Origin: Nematostella vectensis
Taxonomy: Eukaryota > Cnidaria > Anthozoa > Actiniaria > Edwardsiidae
Assembly (NCBI RefSeq): GCF_932526225.1
Contig: NC_064048.1
Coordinates: forward strand, 10,472,188 to 10,536,187
DNA: 64,000 bases
Direction of reading: 5' to 3'
Both the position numbers and the translations under genes were made by a program. The notes beneath the pieces are model-generated. The model worked only from the letters and a program-made list of their open reading frames with translations, did no database searches and had not been told where the DNA came from. Positions 12,008 to 35,341 of the stretch are shown piece by piece. Position 1 is the first letter of the stretch. Every line of letters starts with the position of its first letter.

Positions 12008-13061
12008 GGCCGAGGCTCATATAGCAGCAACATATTGCTTTTTTTAGTCTTATGTTCTAAAATACAGTGTTAAATTAAATATTATTATTATTAATAGTAT
12101 ATTGCTATTGGTCATTTGTGTAATTCTCCTCCTAAAATTCATTGGGTACTATCTGACTATACTTTATAAGCACTAAAATTTAAGAACATTGTTAGAACAT
12201 TTTCAGCCTTAAACTGCTCCAAAAATAAGAACGGCCCAGCCTCAACTAAAAATTAGACGTTCTTATAATAAAAGTGTTATCCTCCTTTTCTCGATCAAAA
12301 ATAAATTACTTGCTTAAGGAAGATTGCATGGCTGGCTCTGTTTTCGCTGAAATATTTGAATCAGCGTTCAGTTGCCATAACTACTTTACTATGAAGGTCC
12401 CTTTGTATTGCCCAATTTCTCATTTTATTTATCTCAAGCATTAAGACCAATTATTAACAAAGAATCATGTCTAATTTTCCAACACGCAACAACAATATCG
12501 ATTCATAAAAGAAAGAGAAACAATAAAAAAAACATTCGTCAATAGGCCGCGTCTGTTTGCTTATGATATCTGGAACTTATTACTTCTTTACAAGATTAAG
12601 AAATTATTCGTCCGTGTTTATTTCTTTAATGAACTTATATAAGAAAATTGAAGAAAAAAATTCCCGGTGGGAAAATATGACCAACCACAAAGATATAAGG
12701 ACATACAAAACCACAAAAAGGGGTAATGAGAATAAAAAAAATATTCATGAAAGAGCTAATTAAATAAATAAATTGGATTGCTTCGATAAATTTAACCAGC
12801 TTTCAGATAACGCTTCAAATAGGAGAGGTGATAAATAAATATATTTACATAAGTGGCTAATGAAATTAAAATCATCGTCAATTTAGCCTGACAAAAAGTT
12901 CTATCGTTATTAAAGTGAAACAGAAAAACGATTAGATGTCTCAGCTGCCGGGTGTTTGTCTTACCTTGATTGATAAACGGCACTCCTTTTAGTATTCCCA
13001 GTTCGTTCAGTCACTTCCAGCAGTGAACGTTATATCGGCAATAAGCCTGCGTACCACCAGA

Positions 13062-14254
13062 ATGAACACGTTTGTTTCATTGATTCTTCTCAGCGTATGT
13101 TTCATGCAAGGTATATTTAGATAGTTTATCTAAGGCCTTTTTAACCTTTAAAATATCTATTTTTCCAGCTAAATCATTTTTGGCCAATTCTAAAACAACG
13201 CAATTGCACTGACTGGAAATTTACATCTAGAAAAATAAGCAAAAAAAAAAAAAAACGTCTAAAATAGTACTAGCAAATGATGTGAGTTTCGGAGTGTACT
13301 AGTGGTAAAAAAAAATGGTAAAAAAGAGTTTTTGTATTCAATCCAAAACTATGAAAATTACACCACTAAATGTTAACGCCCGAAATTTTACTTACTAGAA
13401 CAATTTTCGACGACGCTAGTGAAATACGGACAAGCCGAGCTGTAATAGCCGAGCGTAGCTGCTTTAGAAAGGGAGAAGAGTCTCCCTATTTTCGGCCGAG
13501 CACTACGTCCGATAGAACGACTTTTCCGGGAACTTTTCCAGGGCGCTTATTCGCAGGCTAATTTCTTGATCTCGCGGGCATTGATGGCGATATTTCTTTC
13601 TGTGCTTAATGTTGGTAGTGATTAAAGATTATTGGATTGGTTCTAGGGTTTTGCTAGCAGTGTCACGAATGCCCAGATAGAAGTCTTGATCTCATAGGCG
13701 TTGACAATATTTTTATCTCTTCTCACTGTTGGTGGTGAATAAAGATTATTGTATTGGTTCGAGGGTTTTGCTAGCAGTCTCACGAATGCCCAGATAGAAG
13801 TCTTGATCTCATGAGCGTTGACAATATTTCTATCTCTTCTCACTATTGGTGGTGAATAACGATTATTGTATTGGTTCTAGGGTTTTGCTAGCAGTGTCAC
13901 GAATGCCCAGATAGAAGTCTTGATCTCATGAGCGTTGACAATATTTCTATCTCTTCTCACTGTTGGTGGTGAATAAAGATTATTGTATTGGTTCTAGGGT
14001 TTTGCTTGCAGTGTCATGAATGTCCCGCGTCAAGCTCCTTGGCAGAGTGCGAGTCAAACCAGAAGGTTGTGAATTGCAGTGATGAATTTAACTGTATGAC
14101 CGTGAAGGAGATCCCTCTAGCGGCAGAAGGTGAACAGTCAGTGGAGTACTTCAGGCACACTTGTGCACAGGCCGAACCCTGCACGCAGTTCTGCAATGGA
14201 AAAGACCATCCCTGCGAGATTCTAACCTGCTGTAACACTGATCTCTGTAACTGA
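13062..14254 (+). CDS. Ly6/uPAR-like secreted three-finger-domain protein (2 exons)
   Basis: Exon 1 13062-13110 and exon 2 13998-14254, phase 1 junction, 101 residues. Exon 1 encodes the hydrophobic signal peptide MNTFVSLILLSVCFMQ. Exon 2 begins FCLQCHECP, the hallmark LxCxxC start of the Ly6 domain, and ends with EILTCCNTDLCN, the conserved CCxxDLCN end. Ten cysteines between these ends fit the disulfide scaffold. No GPI-type hydrophobic tail follows, so the mature protein is probably secreted. I chose the acceptor TTCTAG at 13997 rather than TTGCAG 14 bp later, because only it keeps the phase and restores the full Ly6 start. An ATTAAA at 14280-14285 could be the polyadenylation signal. The ligand or partner is unknown; this is not evidence of toxin function. 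The intron carries a 117-bp repeat of the acceptor region. Confidence 0.85.
13641..13997 (+). repeat. 117-bp repeat, three copies of the Ly6-like exon 2 acceptor region
   Basis: TTCTAG or TTCGAG followed by GGTTTTGCTAGCAGTGTCAC recurs at 13641, 13758 and 13875, exactly 117 bp apart; the true acceptor TTCTAG GGTTTTGCTTGCAGTGTCAT follows at 13992-13997. The decoys include the first roughly 25 bases of the exon. In all decoys the in-phase codon after FC is TAG, so using one would truncate the protein just after the signal peptide. Confidence 0.92.
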
Positions 14255-14662
14255 GCACACGCTATGATCCACTGGTTGTATTAAAAGTTTACTTCAGAAG
14301 TGAATACATTTTATATGAGCTTTCAATATGCATCGTGTGGTACTTTAAAAAAAATGATAATACAACTTTTGCGCTCTCTCCCCTAAATAGATGCCTATGG
14401 ACAAATTGACAAAAGTGAGTTTCCATCTAAGGGCCAGGGGCTCCTGGCTTTAAGCATACTGTCATTTTCAAAATTCCGTACACCCCACAACCGTATCACC
14501 GTTTAATGTAATAACTGCAGCTTAATGTAACACTACCGCTTAATGTTATAAAAATCGCCTCTTTATGTAATATTAACGCTAAATGTAAGAAAAAATCAAC
14601 GCTTTTAAAATGTAATAAAACAGTTAACGGTAAATGTAAGAACAAATTAACGCTTAATGTAA

Positions 14663-14908
14663 AGGCATGGCTAAACTAGGCGACATGTCGAGCGCGAAAT
14701 GTAGCGCGGACATGTCTCCTAAATGTTTCCTAGTTTAGCCACCGCCACAGATATGTAGTGCGGGACAAATTTTGTATCCGAGAAACATTTTTTTGTCGCT
14801 TCTACAAGATTTGGCGCGCGCTATAATGTCTCTTTGGGTGGCTAACCTAGGAGACATGTCGCACGCTACATGGTCGCGCTCGACATGTCGCCTAAATTAG
14901 CCTTGCCT
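14663..14908. mobile_element. PIF/Harbinger-like MITE with TAA target duplication
   Basis: The left end AGGCATGGCTAAACTAGGCG and the inverted right end (reading AGGCAAGGCTAATTTAGGCG on the other strand) extend into CGACATGTCGAGCGCGA on both arms. Sub-terminal motifs (GACATGTCTCC, CCTAGTTTAGCCACC) are repeated inverted inside. The flanks are TAA at 14660-14662 and 14909-14911. A 3-bp TWA duplication is characteristic of PIF/Harbinger elements; assignment rests on that and on MITE structure, since there is no transposase. Confidence 0.75.
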
Positions 14909-14936
14909 TAATCTTATTCAATTAGCCTGGCCTTAA

Positions 14937-15697
14937 TCCTATTCAATTTTCCCTCCGGGAAAATTGCTATAACTTCTGAACCATAGAAGCTAAAACTTGG
15001 TGACTTTTCCTAAAAACTATCTGCGGACGTTTTAACGCCATTGACATGCCTAGGAGACGCTCCTTGTTACCATGGCAACCATTTTTCACATATAGTTTTC
15101 CCTAACACATATACACTGGGCCACCTGTGGTAAAAGGCCGAATATACGCTGACGGGCTAACACACTTTTCCCAAAAACTAAAAAATAGTGAATTTTTCAT
15201 ATTTTGGTCCTGTTTCTTAGATTTAAATGCCTCTTTTGACTTTATAAGTTTGTTTAGGTGACAATTTTCACAACAGCGCTAGAATTTTTTTACCTCGGAT
15301 ATTTGGAGGGGGGGGGGAGGGTGGGTAAATTTTGCTCTCTCAAAGCTGTTGTTAAAAATAACACTAGATGACACAGCTAATATTATGCAATTATCATTAC
15401 CTTGGGAAGTAATACATGCATGCAAATACTTTTTTTCTGTAATAATTCAAGATTTTCTTTTAATTTTGCAAAAATCATAAGAATCCAAGATGGCGTTGTA
15501 AAGCCGTTAAATGGTTGATTTTAACATATCTGAATGATGCAAAATGATTTCAACCCGATATCTCATAATTTAGGCAATATGTGAAAGAATAGCTAGACAC
15601 CGTATTTATGACGCCATTGTGACGTCATCATTGATTCGACCACACCCAAAATAGGGCCTGACGATTCTTTGCATGTTGGTGGTCATTGTCTGTAAGT
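14937..15697 (+). repeat. dispersed repeat R2, copy a, with one foreign minisatellite unit inside
   Basis: Shared in inverted orientation with 24276-24925: AGTTATAGCAATTTTCCC, the GTCCGCAGATAG region, TTGGTAACATGG, TAGTTTTTGGGAAA and the GTCATAAATACG end pair up as reverse complements. Within copy a, 15112-15165 is one unit of the 47-bp minisatellite otherwise found as an array at 23170-23845 (GGGCCACCTGTGGT, AAGGCCGAATA, GCTGACG, CTAACACACT). Confidence 0.8.
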
Positions 15698-16406
15698 CTA
15701 GGTCATAACCTAAGCTGTTCATAAAATACGGAGGGGGGCCTTTTAGCCCCCACCCCCCCCCCCCCCCCCCAAAGACAGCTCACAATAGCCCAGTCTGAAA
15801 AGGGTTAAGAACACTCGACACTTAATGCAATAACCATGAATTTTTATATGGAATTTGGATGGATTTCGAAAGAACAATTCGCAAGACAACCAAACTAAGG
15901 GTAAGTCGTCCATTCGTCAAGGGGGTGACGTCATCAAAAATACGAATATCAATATCTTGAGCTACGAGAGTTGTGGCACGACCAAACTTAGGCCAAGTTG
16001 TTTTAAGGCCAGGGGGGGGGGGGGGGGGTCTGACAAAATAGACAAGTGACATGACGTCATTAATTACTTCTTCAGAAGTAGGACAAATTAACCTTAAAAA
16101 ATCTTTATTTTTTAAATTGCACCTTAACCTCAAAAATGCATTTCTAACCCGAGATAAAATATTTGACAAAAAAAAAGGGACACGGCGACACGTTCTCTTG
16201 ACTTCTAAAGTACCAGGCAAATTCCCCCCCTCCCCCCTCTCCCCCTTCCCGGGGGACTACCTGAGCTTATATGTACAGCGTTTATTTCCCGTGCGTTCCC
16301 AATGCGGTGGGTTCTTGGAGCCATCATGTTTATAAACGTCTACTGTGCACAGTATAATTGATCTAAATTCATTATTTCTTGACTTGCCTGCAGAATGTGA
16401 AAGACC

Positions 16407-18696
16407 TCATTGCTTTTTTACTTTAGGTTTTTCCGTAATCGTCAAGATGTCGTATGATTGGTCATTTTCCCGAGTTCTCTGTCGAACTTTTTTTACCTCG
16501 CTTCGCTGTGCATTATGGTCTACTATAAGTAATTCGTATGTATCACTGCGGTGGTATCCAGGCCCCACGTACGAGTCCGTGTCATCCTTGTATTGTGTTG
16601 TTCCGTCTTCCGGCATCATTTCTTGCTTGTCAGTCTTAAAGTACCTCTGCTCAATGTAATTCATGCGCGTCTCCCCTTCACTAACGCTGATCGCTGGCAA
16701 CTTACAGGTCTGATCCTCGTATGTTTGGTGGGCTTGCTCAAGGATTAGGATAGCTTCATCATTAACATGCTTTGTTTCTTCACACGCTATACCCAATCTC
16801 TCTCGTAGCCGCTGTTCGTATGCCTGGGCTGCCTTTACTCCAAGGTCAGACTCTTCGCGCGACGCCCAAATTGACGGTGTTATTTTTGGTATCTGGAAAA
16901 CGTCGATTTGTGTCTGTCTTTTCTTTTCCTTTTGGCTTCGGTTCCGATAGGTTTCTTGGTCTACTTCTGTTTCCGTTTGGATATTTGACGATTTCTAATG
17001 AAAAGAGAAAAAAGGAAAAAAAAGCAGCATGTTCTTACTTTTATATAGCTAACATCTAGCGTGCTGGTCTGTCTTACATCTAGCGAGTGTTTTGGTCTGT
17101 CTTACATCTAGCGAGTGTTTTGGTCTGTCTTACATCTAGCGAGTGTTTTGGTCTGTCTTACATCCAGCGAGTGTTTTGGTCTGTCTTACATCTAGCGAGT
17201 GTTTTGGTCTGTCTTACATCTAGCGAGTGTTTTGGTCTGTCTTACATCTAGCGAGTGTTTTGGTCTGTCTTACATCTAGCGAGTGTTTTTGTCTGTCTTA
17301 CAGCTAGCGAGTGTTTTGGTCTGTCTTACATCTAGCGAGTGTTTTGGTCTGTCTTACATCTAGCGAGTGTTTTGGTCTGTCTTACATCTAGCGAGTGTTT
17401 TGGTCTGTCTTACAGCTAGCGAGTGTTTTATTCTGTCTTACATCTAGCGAGTGTTTTGGTCTGTTTTATCTCTAGCTAGGGTGCTGGTCTTTCTGCATTA
17501 CCTCTACCGGTTGTGTTGGTTTGTCATTTTGTCCTGTAGCTCCGGCTTTACTGATGTTCATGGATGGGACGAATACTGTGATGGCCTTCGGACGGTCTTC
17601 ATCTAGTGTCCGTTTTTTGCTGATTGACGAGGCGTGACGCTTCTTGATATGGGCATATCTAAAAACAAACTCAATTATGTATGCGTTTTTCATTTCCTTT
17701 AAAATATGGAGGTTGTTATTATGGAAACATTCGTGTATTATAGGAAGGGGGGGCTAGGGGCGAAGGGATTAGGGGTTAAGGGGAATTAAATAAAGGATGA
17801 ATAAGATAACAGCACTATCATCATTATCGGTATCATGACCGAGTGCGTGTGGCGAACGAGCATTTATGAGAAAAGCTGGCAATCGATTAGCAAATCCATA
17901 GATTCTCTAATGTTTCAAAATAAGGTATTTTATAATCTGAGCGGGCTATACCTCGGACGCTAGCATGTACAGGTCACTGCGCATACAGCGGATTGAATTA
18001 CAAGTGAATAACGGTTTGTGACGGTTTAAATCCCGTAGCTGTACGGAATGTTCGGCCCGCAAATCAATCAATGAGAGCGCGCGCAGTTATACCATCACCA
18101 TCACCACCATCATCACCATATCGCCATCGCCATCGCCATCGCCATCGCCATCGCCATCGCCATCGCCATCGCCATCGCCATCGCCATCGCCATCGCCATC
18201 GCCATCGCCATCGCCATCGCCATCGCCATCGCCATCGCCATCGCCATCGCCATCGCCATCGCCATCGCCATCGCCATCGCCATCGCCATCGCCATCGCCA
18301 TCGCCATCGCCATCACCAATCCCTCAATATTTAAAAAAAATGTTAAGAGAATGACCGGTAGGGGCGTGGCTGTGCCCCCCCCCAATATTTTCTAATGTTT
18401 CTTTATTGCCCCCACCCCCAATTTTACGTGGCTTGCTACGGCTCTGTATCATCATACCGCTGGCCGATTTCCCTCTCCTTCTTTTTCAGTTCTTTTATTA
18501 TTGTACTGATTTCCCGCTCTGTTTGTATCTGTGTTCGTCGTTGCTTGGCGCGCTCTTGGCGGCACCTCTCGTGGTACTTTGCAGCCTCGTTCTGGTAACT
18601 GTGACACACTGCTCTGCGTATGCTCAGAAGACTAACATTTGGTTCCATACGCCTGCGATAGCTATCCAGCAGTTGTGAGTAGTAGCTGTAGTTCAT
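16407..18696 (-). CDS. unrecognised charged protein, 327 residues, 3 exons
   Basis: Exons on the minus strand: 18696-18458, 17658-17502, 16994-16407; phases 2 then 0, 984 nt, ending in TGA. The start is the ATG at 18694-18696. The protein begins [19 protein letters not shown] and then has a long Arg/Lys/Glu/Gln-rich region ([31 protein letters not shown]) that looks like a coiled coil. The middle has a basic segment ([14 protein letters not shown]) that could be a nuclear signal. Exon 3 contains [25 protein letters not shown] and a polar C-terminus ending KPKVKKQ. There is no signal peptide or membrane segment. I know no family for it. Three long open exons joined in phase with good splice sites (acceptors CTCTTTTCATTAG and TTTGTTTTTAG; donors GCG/GTATGA and GAG/GTAATG) make it a credible gene. 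Confidence 0.7.
17060..17475 (-). repeat. 28-bp minisatellite in intron 2 of the unrecognised gene
   Basis: About 14-15 copies of the 28-bp unit TCTAGCGAGTGTTTTGGTCT plus GTCTTACA (read on +), with few substitutions. It lies between the exon 3 acceptor (16996) and the exon 2 donor (17501). On the gene strand each unit contains TGTAAGACAG, a donor-like motif, but the unit does not match either real junction closely. Confidence 0.9.
18118..18315. repeat. (CGCCAT)n microsatellite
   Basis: About 33 nearly perfect hexanucleotide copies in intron 1 of the minus-strand gene. The His-Arg and Met-Ala open frames over it are artefacts. Confidence 0.97.
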
Positions 18697-18734
18697 TCTA
18701 GCGGGGAATATCTAGAATGTCAGAGATGCTTGAA

Positions 18735-18812
18735 CCTCGTCCCCAGGGTCTTCTGGGTAATTATCAATCTGGCGTCTAGCCGAAAATTACCCAGAAGACC
18801 ATGGGGACGAGG
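18735..18812. mobile_element. 78-bp foldback element
   Basis: The arms CCTCGTCCCCAGGGTCTTCT plus GGGTAATT and AATTACCC plus AGAAGACCATGGGGACGAGG are near-perfect inverted repeats of 28 bp around a short loop. It lies 40 bp upstream of the minus-strand ATG, so it could be transcribed in a 5' UTR or sit in a promoter. Confidence 0.75.
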
Positions 18813-19521
18813 TTGATGATGAATGACAATTAGAAAGTTACTAAGAAGCATATTCATAAGACGTAAAATGGTGGATACAAAAGTTGAATGAAAGTAAAAA
18901 TTTAAAGTTTGATGTTACACAGAAGAATTCTTGTAAGTTCTTTCCCGAGGAATCCTTCAGACCAAATTATCTTTCTTACTCATCAAAAGCGTACGTATGC
19001 TTTTCCTTGCCAATTTTTGTTCCACCAAATTTTAAAATTACATTTACGCTACCTGTGTTATATTTTCTTGTGCAATGAAATGTTAAGACAGTTAATTGTT
19101 CAAAATTTGGGTCTAAATTCATATGAAAAAATGTCTTTTTGACATGGAAAATGTGACTGTGAAACATTTTTCAGTTCAATTTTCGTTCAATGTTTCAGTC
19201 ATCGTGCCTTGTTAATTATCAGTAGTTGATTAGTGATATCAAAAAGTTTGGGCTAAGAAAAGATAGTCATTGCGTACAGTTAAATTCTGGTTAATGATTC
19301 GTGGAACTGTGGTTTCTGATTTAATCATGAATGGTAATTAATAGCAGCTTAAAAGTTCCAACTACATTTCCTTAAAAATCACTTGTGCATTGGCTATGCA
19401 GGGAAAACACTGATTATCTTGACAATAGTTAACTCTTCCCTGTGTTAGAAATATCTCTACTTCGTTTAAATTCATTCTTTCTGTGTAAAAAGCATAGTGC
19501 AGGGCCTCTATGCGGGAGCGC

Positions 19522-19646
<125 letters not shown>

Positions 19647-21193
19647 CTACGGATTGGTCGGAACTACGAACTGATCACAAAGTTCGGCATCTAGTCAAAA
19701 GCGCTGATATCTTTGGAACAATAGAATTTGTACTTACTTTTCACAAAACATTGTTCGAGTAAAGAAAATTGGAAGTCACTAAAACGTTGGGATAGATAAC
19801 AGAAAGAGACCTACCAAAACAGATAAAAAAAAGAGTATAGCAAAAAGTATAAGAGTAAAGTCTTACCTCACGATTGAAAGGTTTGTACTGATTTCACGGT
19901 GACATTTCAAGGCTTACAAATATACGTGTTACAAGTCCTCGAATCCGACCAATTCGACTCCTTCTCGACAAGGCATTCCCTTGTGATATGTATTCACATG
20001 GAACGAAAAATCAAATCGATGCCTACACTTTTTGAATGTAAGGGCATAATCCCAAAGTTGAAAATTCCCATGGATACATACGAATACCTTAGCTTGTTGC
20101 TGCACATCAAATCGAATTAACCAATCATGATAAAGATATTAATAAATGAATTAATAAATTTACTAGATTCAGCCAATCAGTCTGTCTCTAAGTCTTGGGA
20201 TGGTTCGAGCAGGTGTTTCCCCAGTCGGGATACCTGTGGATAGAATTCTTCTAGCTATCTTTCATGAGAACGCTGTTTTTTTTAGAGAAACTACTACGTC
20301 AAAAGAGAAACGTCAACGTCATGAGGGAAAGAGCTAAGAAGCACAGTATTTTTGTAGTCTTCTTGCAGCCTCTCAAAATAGTTTTTGCAGATACTCTACA
20401 GTGTATGTTTATAAAAACTCGACCGCGAAAATTTATACCTGCTATATGGCTGTCGTCAATTAAAAACTCCGTCACAAGATTTGGTAAAGATTTCTATGTT
20501 TAGATTTGGCTTGTACCATAGAAAACGGGCAAAAGCGCGCCGTAAACAACCTGAAGACGCGACATGACGATTGTTTCCCCCCCCAGACCCCCCTCTCCTT
20601 AAATAATTTAATAGACAAACAAAAATAGAAAAAAAATCGCGAAAAAAATCGATCAAGCTTTGGCTTGGTGAAATCCACAGAAAAAATATCAAACCACCGA
20701 TTTTGGGGTGAAACAGTTACTATTTCTAAAAATTTGAAGACATAACTACCATGCTTTAAATTCCTAATTCTAGCACTCAAATTGTAGGTATTCAGAATTT
20801 TCTATTCTATTCACCTCTATAGGTATTTAATTATGAGTAACTATCTTGTCTGCCCGTACAAAAACTATATATTCGTAACTTTATATTCGGATATAGGTTA
20901 TAACAAGGCATTTCCATGGTAATAATAAATGCAAATGAGTGAGTGGGGTCATCTTCTGGCTTGTTGCTAACGGGAAGCCTTTTAACTGTTAAAGACAAAA
21001 GACCTAAAATGATTCTCAAAAGAACCTGAAAATTGAACATTATCTCGTCGTTAACCTTCGTGATAATGGATTGATGGCTTTCTCTGTTCTTTGATGATGT
21101 ATATTTTGTGGGATTGGAATCGTATTCGCTCCGCACGACATACAATCATGAGTTTGTTTACACTCACTATCTTCAAAGCAGCCATCAACTAAA

Positions 21194-33106
<11,913 letters not shown>

Positions 33107-34252
33107 CCACTCGCAGTTGATTGGCTGTCGTATCTTGATCACGAGGCATGTAAACACGTAACTGATATGTCGTCGCGCTGTGGTTAGGTGGAATTTAACC
33201 ATTCGAGTGTTGATGGCCGTTCGCTCTCCTGTGTTTTTAGATGCATGCATGTGCGTGGTGCGACGAAATGTTAGGAAAAAACTGTGACGACTTTCGGCGT
33301 TGTAACTAGTAGCAGTTTTTTCCTCTTTGCTTTTAAAGATAATGGATAATGGTTGAAAATTAATCATACAGAGCAACATTTTTACTCAAATTCTATAATG
33401 CTCCCATCTAGAAAAATCCATCCAGAACATATAGAAGTTATAGAGGACATAATTATTTCGAGGGAGACCATTAGAAATTTGATGTGAAAAGGGGGGGGGG
33501 ATAATAGAAAAATATAACGAGTCAAAATGTAAGAAAAAATTCGCATGGGGAAAGGAAAAAAAAACATGCAAGCTTAAAATATCCTGCACAAACTCAATCA
33601 CTAAAGAAAAAATTCCGACACAACCAGACCCCTTCCCGTGACCCCCACTCCCACAAAATCCCCCCCCCAGAGAGGTAAAAATCGTACATATATCACATTA
33701 ATACCGTTACGTGAAGTAATGATGGATAAGCCAAACAAAGTAAAATATATAGAAGTAAAACTGTTGTTAAAATCAACTATGTGATACAATAAACATTTGT
33801 TTGATAAGTACTTTATACATTTCATTATACATTTCTCTTTATTGAGCAATACCAAAGAAAAATAAGGATGTCCATATACCTAAGGGAACCTTGTTATTGC
33901 TATGTCTAAAACTAAGCTCGATAATTTTAGTAAGTTATTATTCATGTCGTGATCTTCTGTTATTGTTGGACGTCGCGATGCACTTTATTTTATAAAAAAA
34001 AACCTTTTTAACAAGGAATTCCCAGCCTAAGATTTAGCCAAATTCTAAGAACATGCTAAGAAAAGCAAAATATTTTGTCTAGAGTGATGCTTTCTCAAAT
34101 GTAAACGTTTTTAGAAAAAAAGAGTGTATCTTGGTTTGACCACACTTAATATGGATGCTCACTTTGATAACTATTTACCCCTTTTTTCCCTGCTCTGTTC
34201 TCGCATATCTTGAAGTACCAATAAGCTATACCATCTTAAGCTATTACTTTTG
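33107..34252. other. 3' flank of the F-box/WD40 gene, no further gene
   Basis: AT-rich DNA between the F-box/WD40 stop and the convergent Ly6-like exon. An AATAAA at about 33788 could serve as polyadenylation signal. Small open frames on the minus strand lack motifs. The segment ATTCCCAGCCTAAGATTTAG at 34018 resembles fragments near 11855 and 63600, a minor dispersed repeat. Confidence 0.5.
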
Positions 34253-34599
34253 TTATATGGTTGTTCTCAGAACGAAATTTAACAAAAATAAAGTCAAGAT
34301 AAGTTGCAATGGTGCGGTTTCCCTGTGCGAGGCGCGGTTACAAAAGTCACTCTCGCAACATTTCATTGTGCATAGCTCACCAGTGCAACTCCGAGCCTCG
34401 CAGAACGACTCCTCTTTACAGTCGCGAATAAAGAAACTCGTGCCTTCGTGTATCCCCGTATGTTCAATGCATTTGAGTGGCGTGACACCTTGACAGATGG
34501 TCTTGGTTGCGTGACCGCCGTCGGGAGAACAGTAATCGCGGGGATTTGTCTTGTTAAAAGCCTTGCAGACGTAACAGCGTAGTTCATATTCGCTTGCTC
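34253..34599 (-). CDS. second Ly6/uPAR-like protein, main exon, probable GPI anchor
   Basis: Single exon with acceptor GTTTTAG at 34600-34601, phase 1, 115 codons including stop. It begins ASEYELRCYVC (the LxCxxC start), has ten cysteines, and closes the fold with CTMKCCESDFCN. After a short polar spacer comes a hydrophobic tail LQLILTLFLLNFVL, which fits a GPI-attachment signal, so the protein is probably held on the outer cell surface. The phase-1 entry is the same as in the Ly6-like gene at 13062, implying a separate signal-peptide exon upstream on the minus strand. I could not find that exon with confidence between 34600 and 36090. Confidence 0.8.
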
Positions 34600-34667
34600 C
34601 TAAAACAATAGACAAATTAGAAAAATATAGTGGAAAATATATAGTTAAAATGAGTAGGTATCGCTAG

Positions 34668-34861
34668 ATTCGCAATTCTTACGTTGCGCGGGGGATTGGG
34701 TCGAGTTAATAAGCGAACTGCACGATGGGACGAATTTAAGGGATGCAATTCAGCATGGCTTTTATTCAGTTTCACATTAACATGTTTGCAACGCCCTGTT
34801 GAATGTTTCTGTGCGCTTATCAACTCGACCCAATCTTTCGCACAACGTAAGAATGGCGAAT
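34668..34861. mobile_element. MITE with long terminal inverted repeats
   Basis: ATTCGCAATTCTTACGTTGC, then GATTGGGTCGAGTTAATAAGCG, at the left is mirrored by CGCTTATCAACTCGACCCAATC, then ACGTAAGAATGGCGAAT, at the right: arms of about 48 bp around 95 bp of spacer. The target duplication is unclear. Confidence 0.75.
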
Positions 34862-35162
34862 AGCCAGAAAATATCTCCATTAAACTAGACGACCCCCCTT
34901 CCCCTTTGCAGCACCCAATGTTCACTCTAAGGACGCGCATGGTATGAGTAAATTATAAAAACAACACACTGCCTCCCCAAACCAATACCCTAGGCATATA
35001 TTATACACGTTAAATGTTAGAGGTACGTATATTGACAATAGTTTGGTTACTGCAATTTTTGATATTGTGTGGTTTTCAATCACCTGCTTGATTGGTCGTC
35101 GTAGCCATGGACATGTCAACCATTTTGTGATAATCCAATACGCGAGTCCGCATAATGTTGAG

Positions 35163-35341
35163 AATAGGCCATTCCAGCTATAATTTTGCGCGCGCATTAC
35201 CATAGAAACTTACCTCAACTACCAGAATGCAGCGCGCCCATTTTTAAGCTTGCACCAAACGAAGCGCGCGCTGCATGCCGGTAGTTGAGGTAGGTTTCCA
35301 TGGTGAGTGCGCGCGCATGCTTATAGCTGGAATGGCCTATT
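35163..35341. mobile_element. foldback element with roughly 75-bp arms
   Basis: AATAGGCCATTCCAGCTATA, GCGCGCGCATTACCATAGAA and CTACCAGAATGCAGCGCGC pair with GCGCGCTGCATGCCGGTAG, GGTTTCCATGGTGAGTGCGC and TATAGCTGGAATGGCCTATT. The arms cover nearly the whole element, leaving a loop of about 30 bp. Confidence 0.8.

Larger units (their letters stand above)
8208..13061. other. intergenic region and 3' UTR of the DEAF1-like gene
   Basis: After the DEAF1-like stop comes a presumed 3' UTR with a tandem repeat (8265-8500), then AT-rich DNA without recognisable exons up to the Ly6-like gene at 13062. It contains one member of a dispersed repeat (9875-10018), a probable MITE (10246-10398), two foldback elements (11200-11336, 11913-12007) and a 14-bp-TIR MITE (11424-11744). 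I saw no MYND-type Cys/His pattern that could be a missing DEAF1 exon. Confidence 0.6.
14255..16406. other. intergenic, repeat-dominated
   Basis: Between the Ly6-like stop and the 3' end of the minus-strand gene at 16407. It holds the Harbinger-like MITE (14663-14908), dispersed repeat R2 copy a (14937-15697), and long C and G homopolymer runs (15751-15770, 16012-16027). No coding exon recognised. TTTATT at 16281-16286 could be an AATAAA signal for the minus-strand gene. Confidence 0.6.

Noticed and set aside
17060-17475. CRISPR-like regular repeats
   Set aside because: Head-to-tail units without unique spacers, in an animal intron: a minisatellite.
18071-18385. His-Arg and Met-Ala repeat proteins
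   Set aside because: Translations of the (CGCCAT)n microsatellite.
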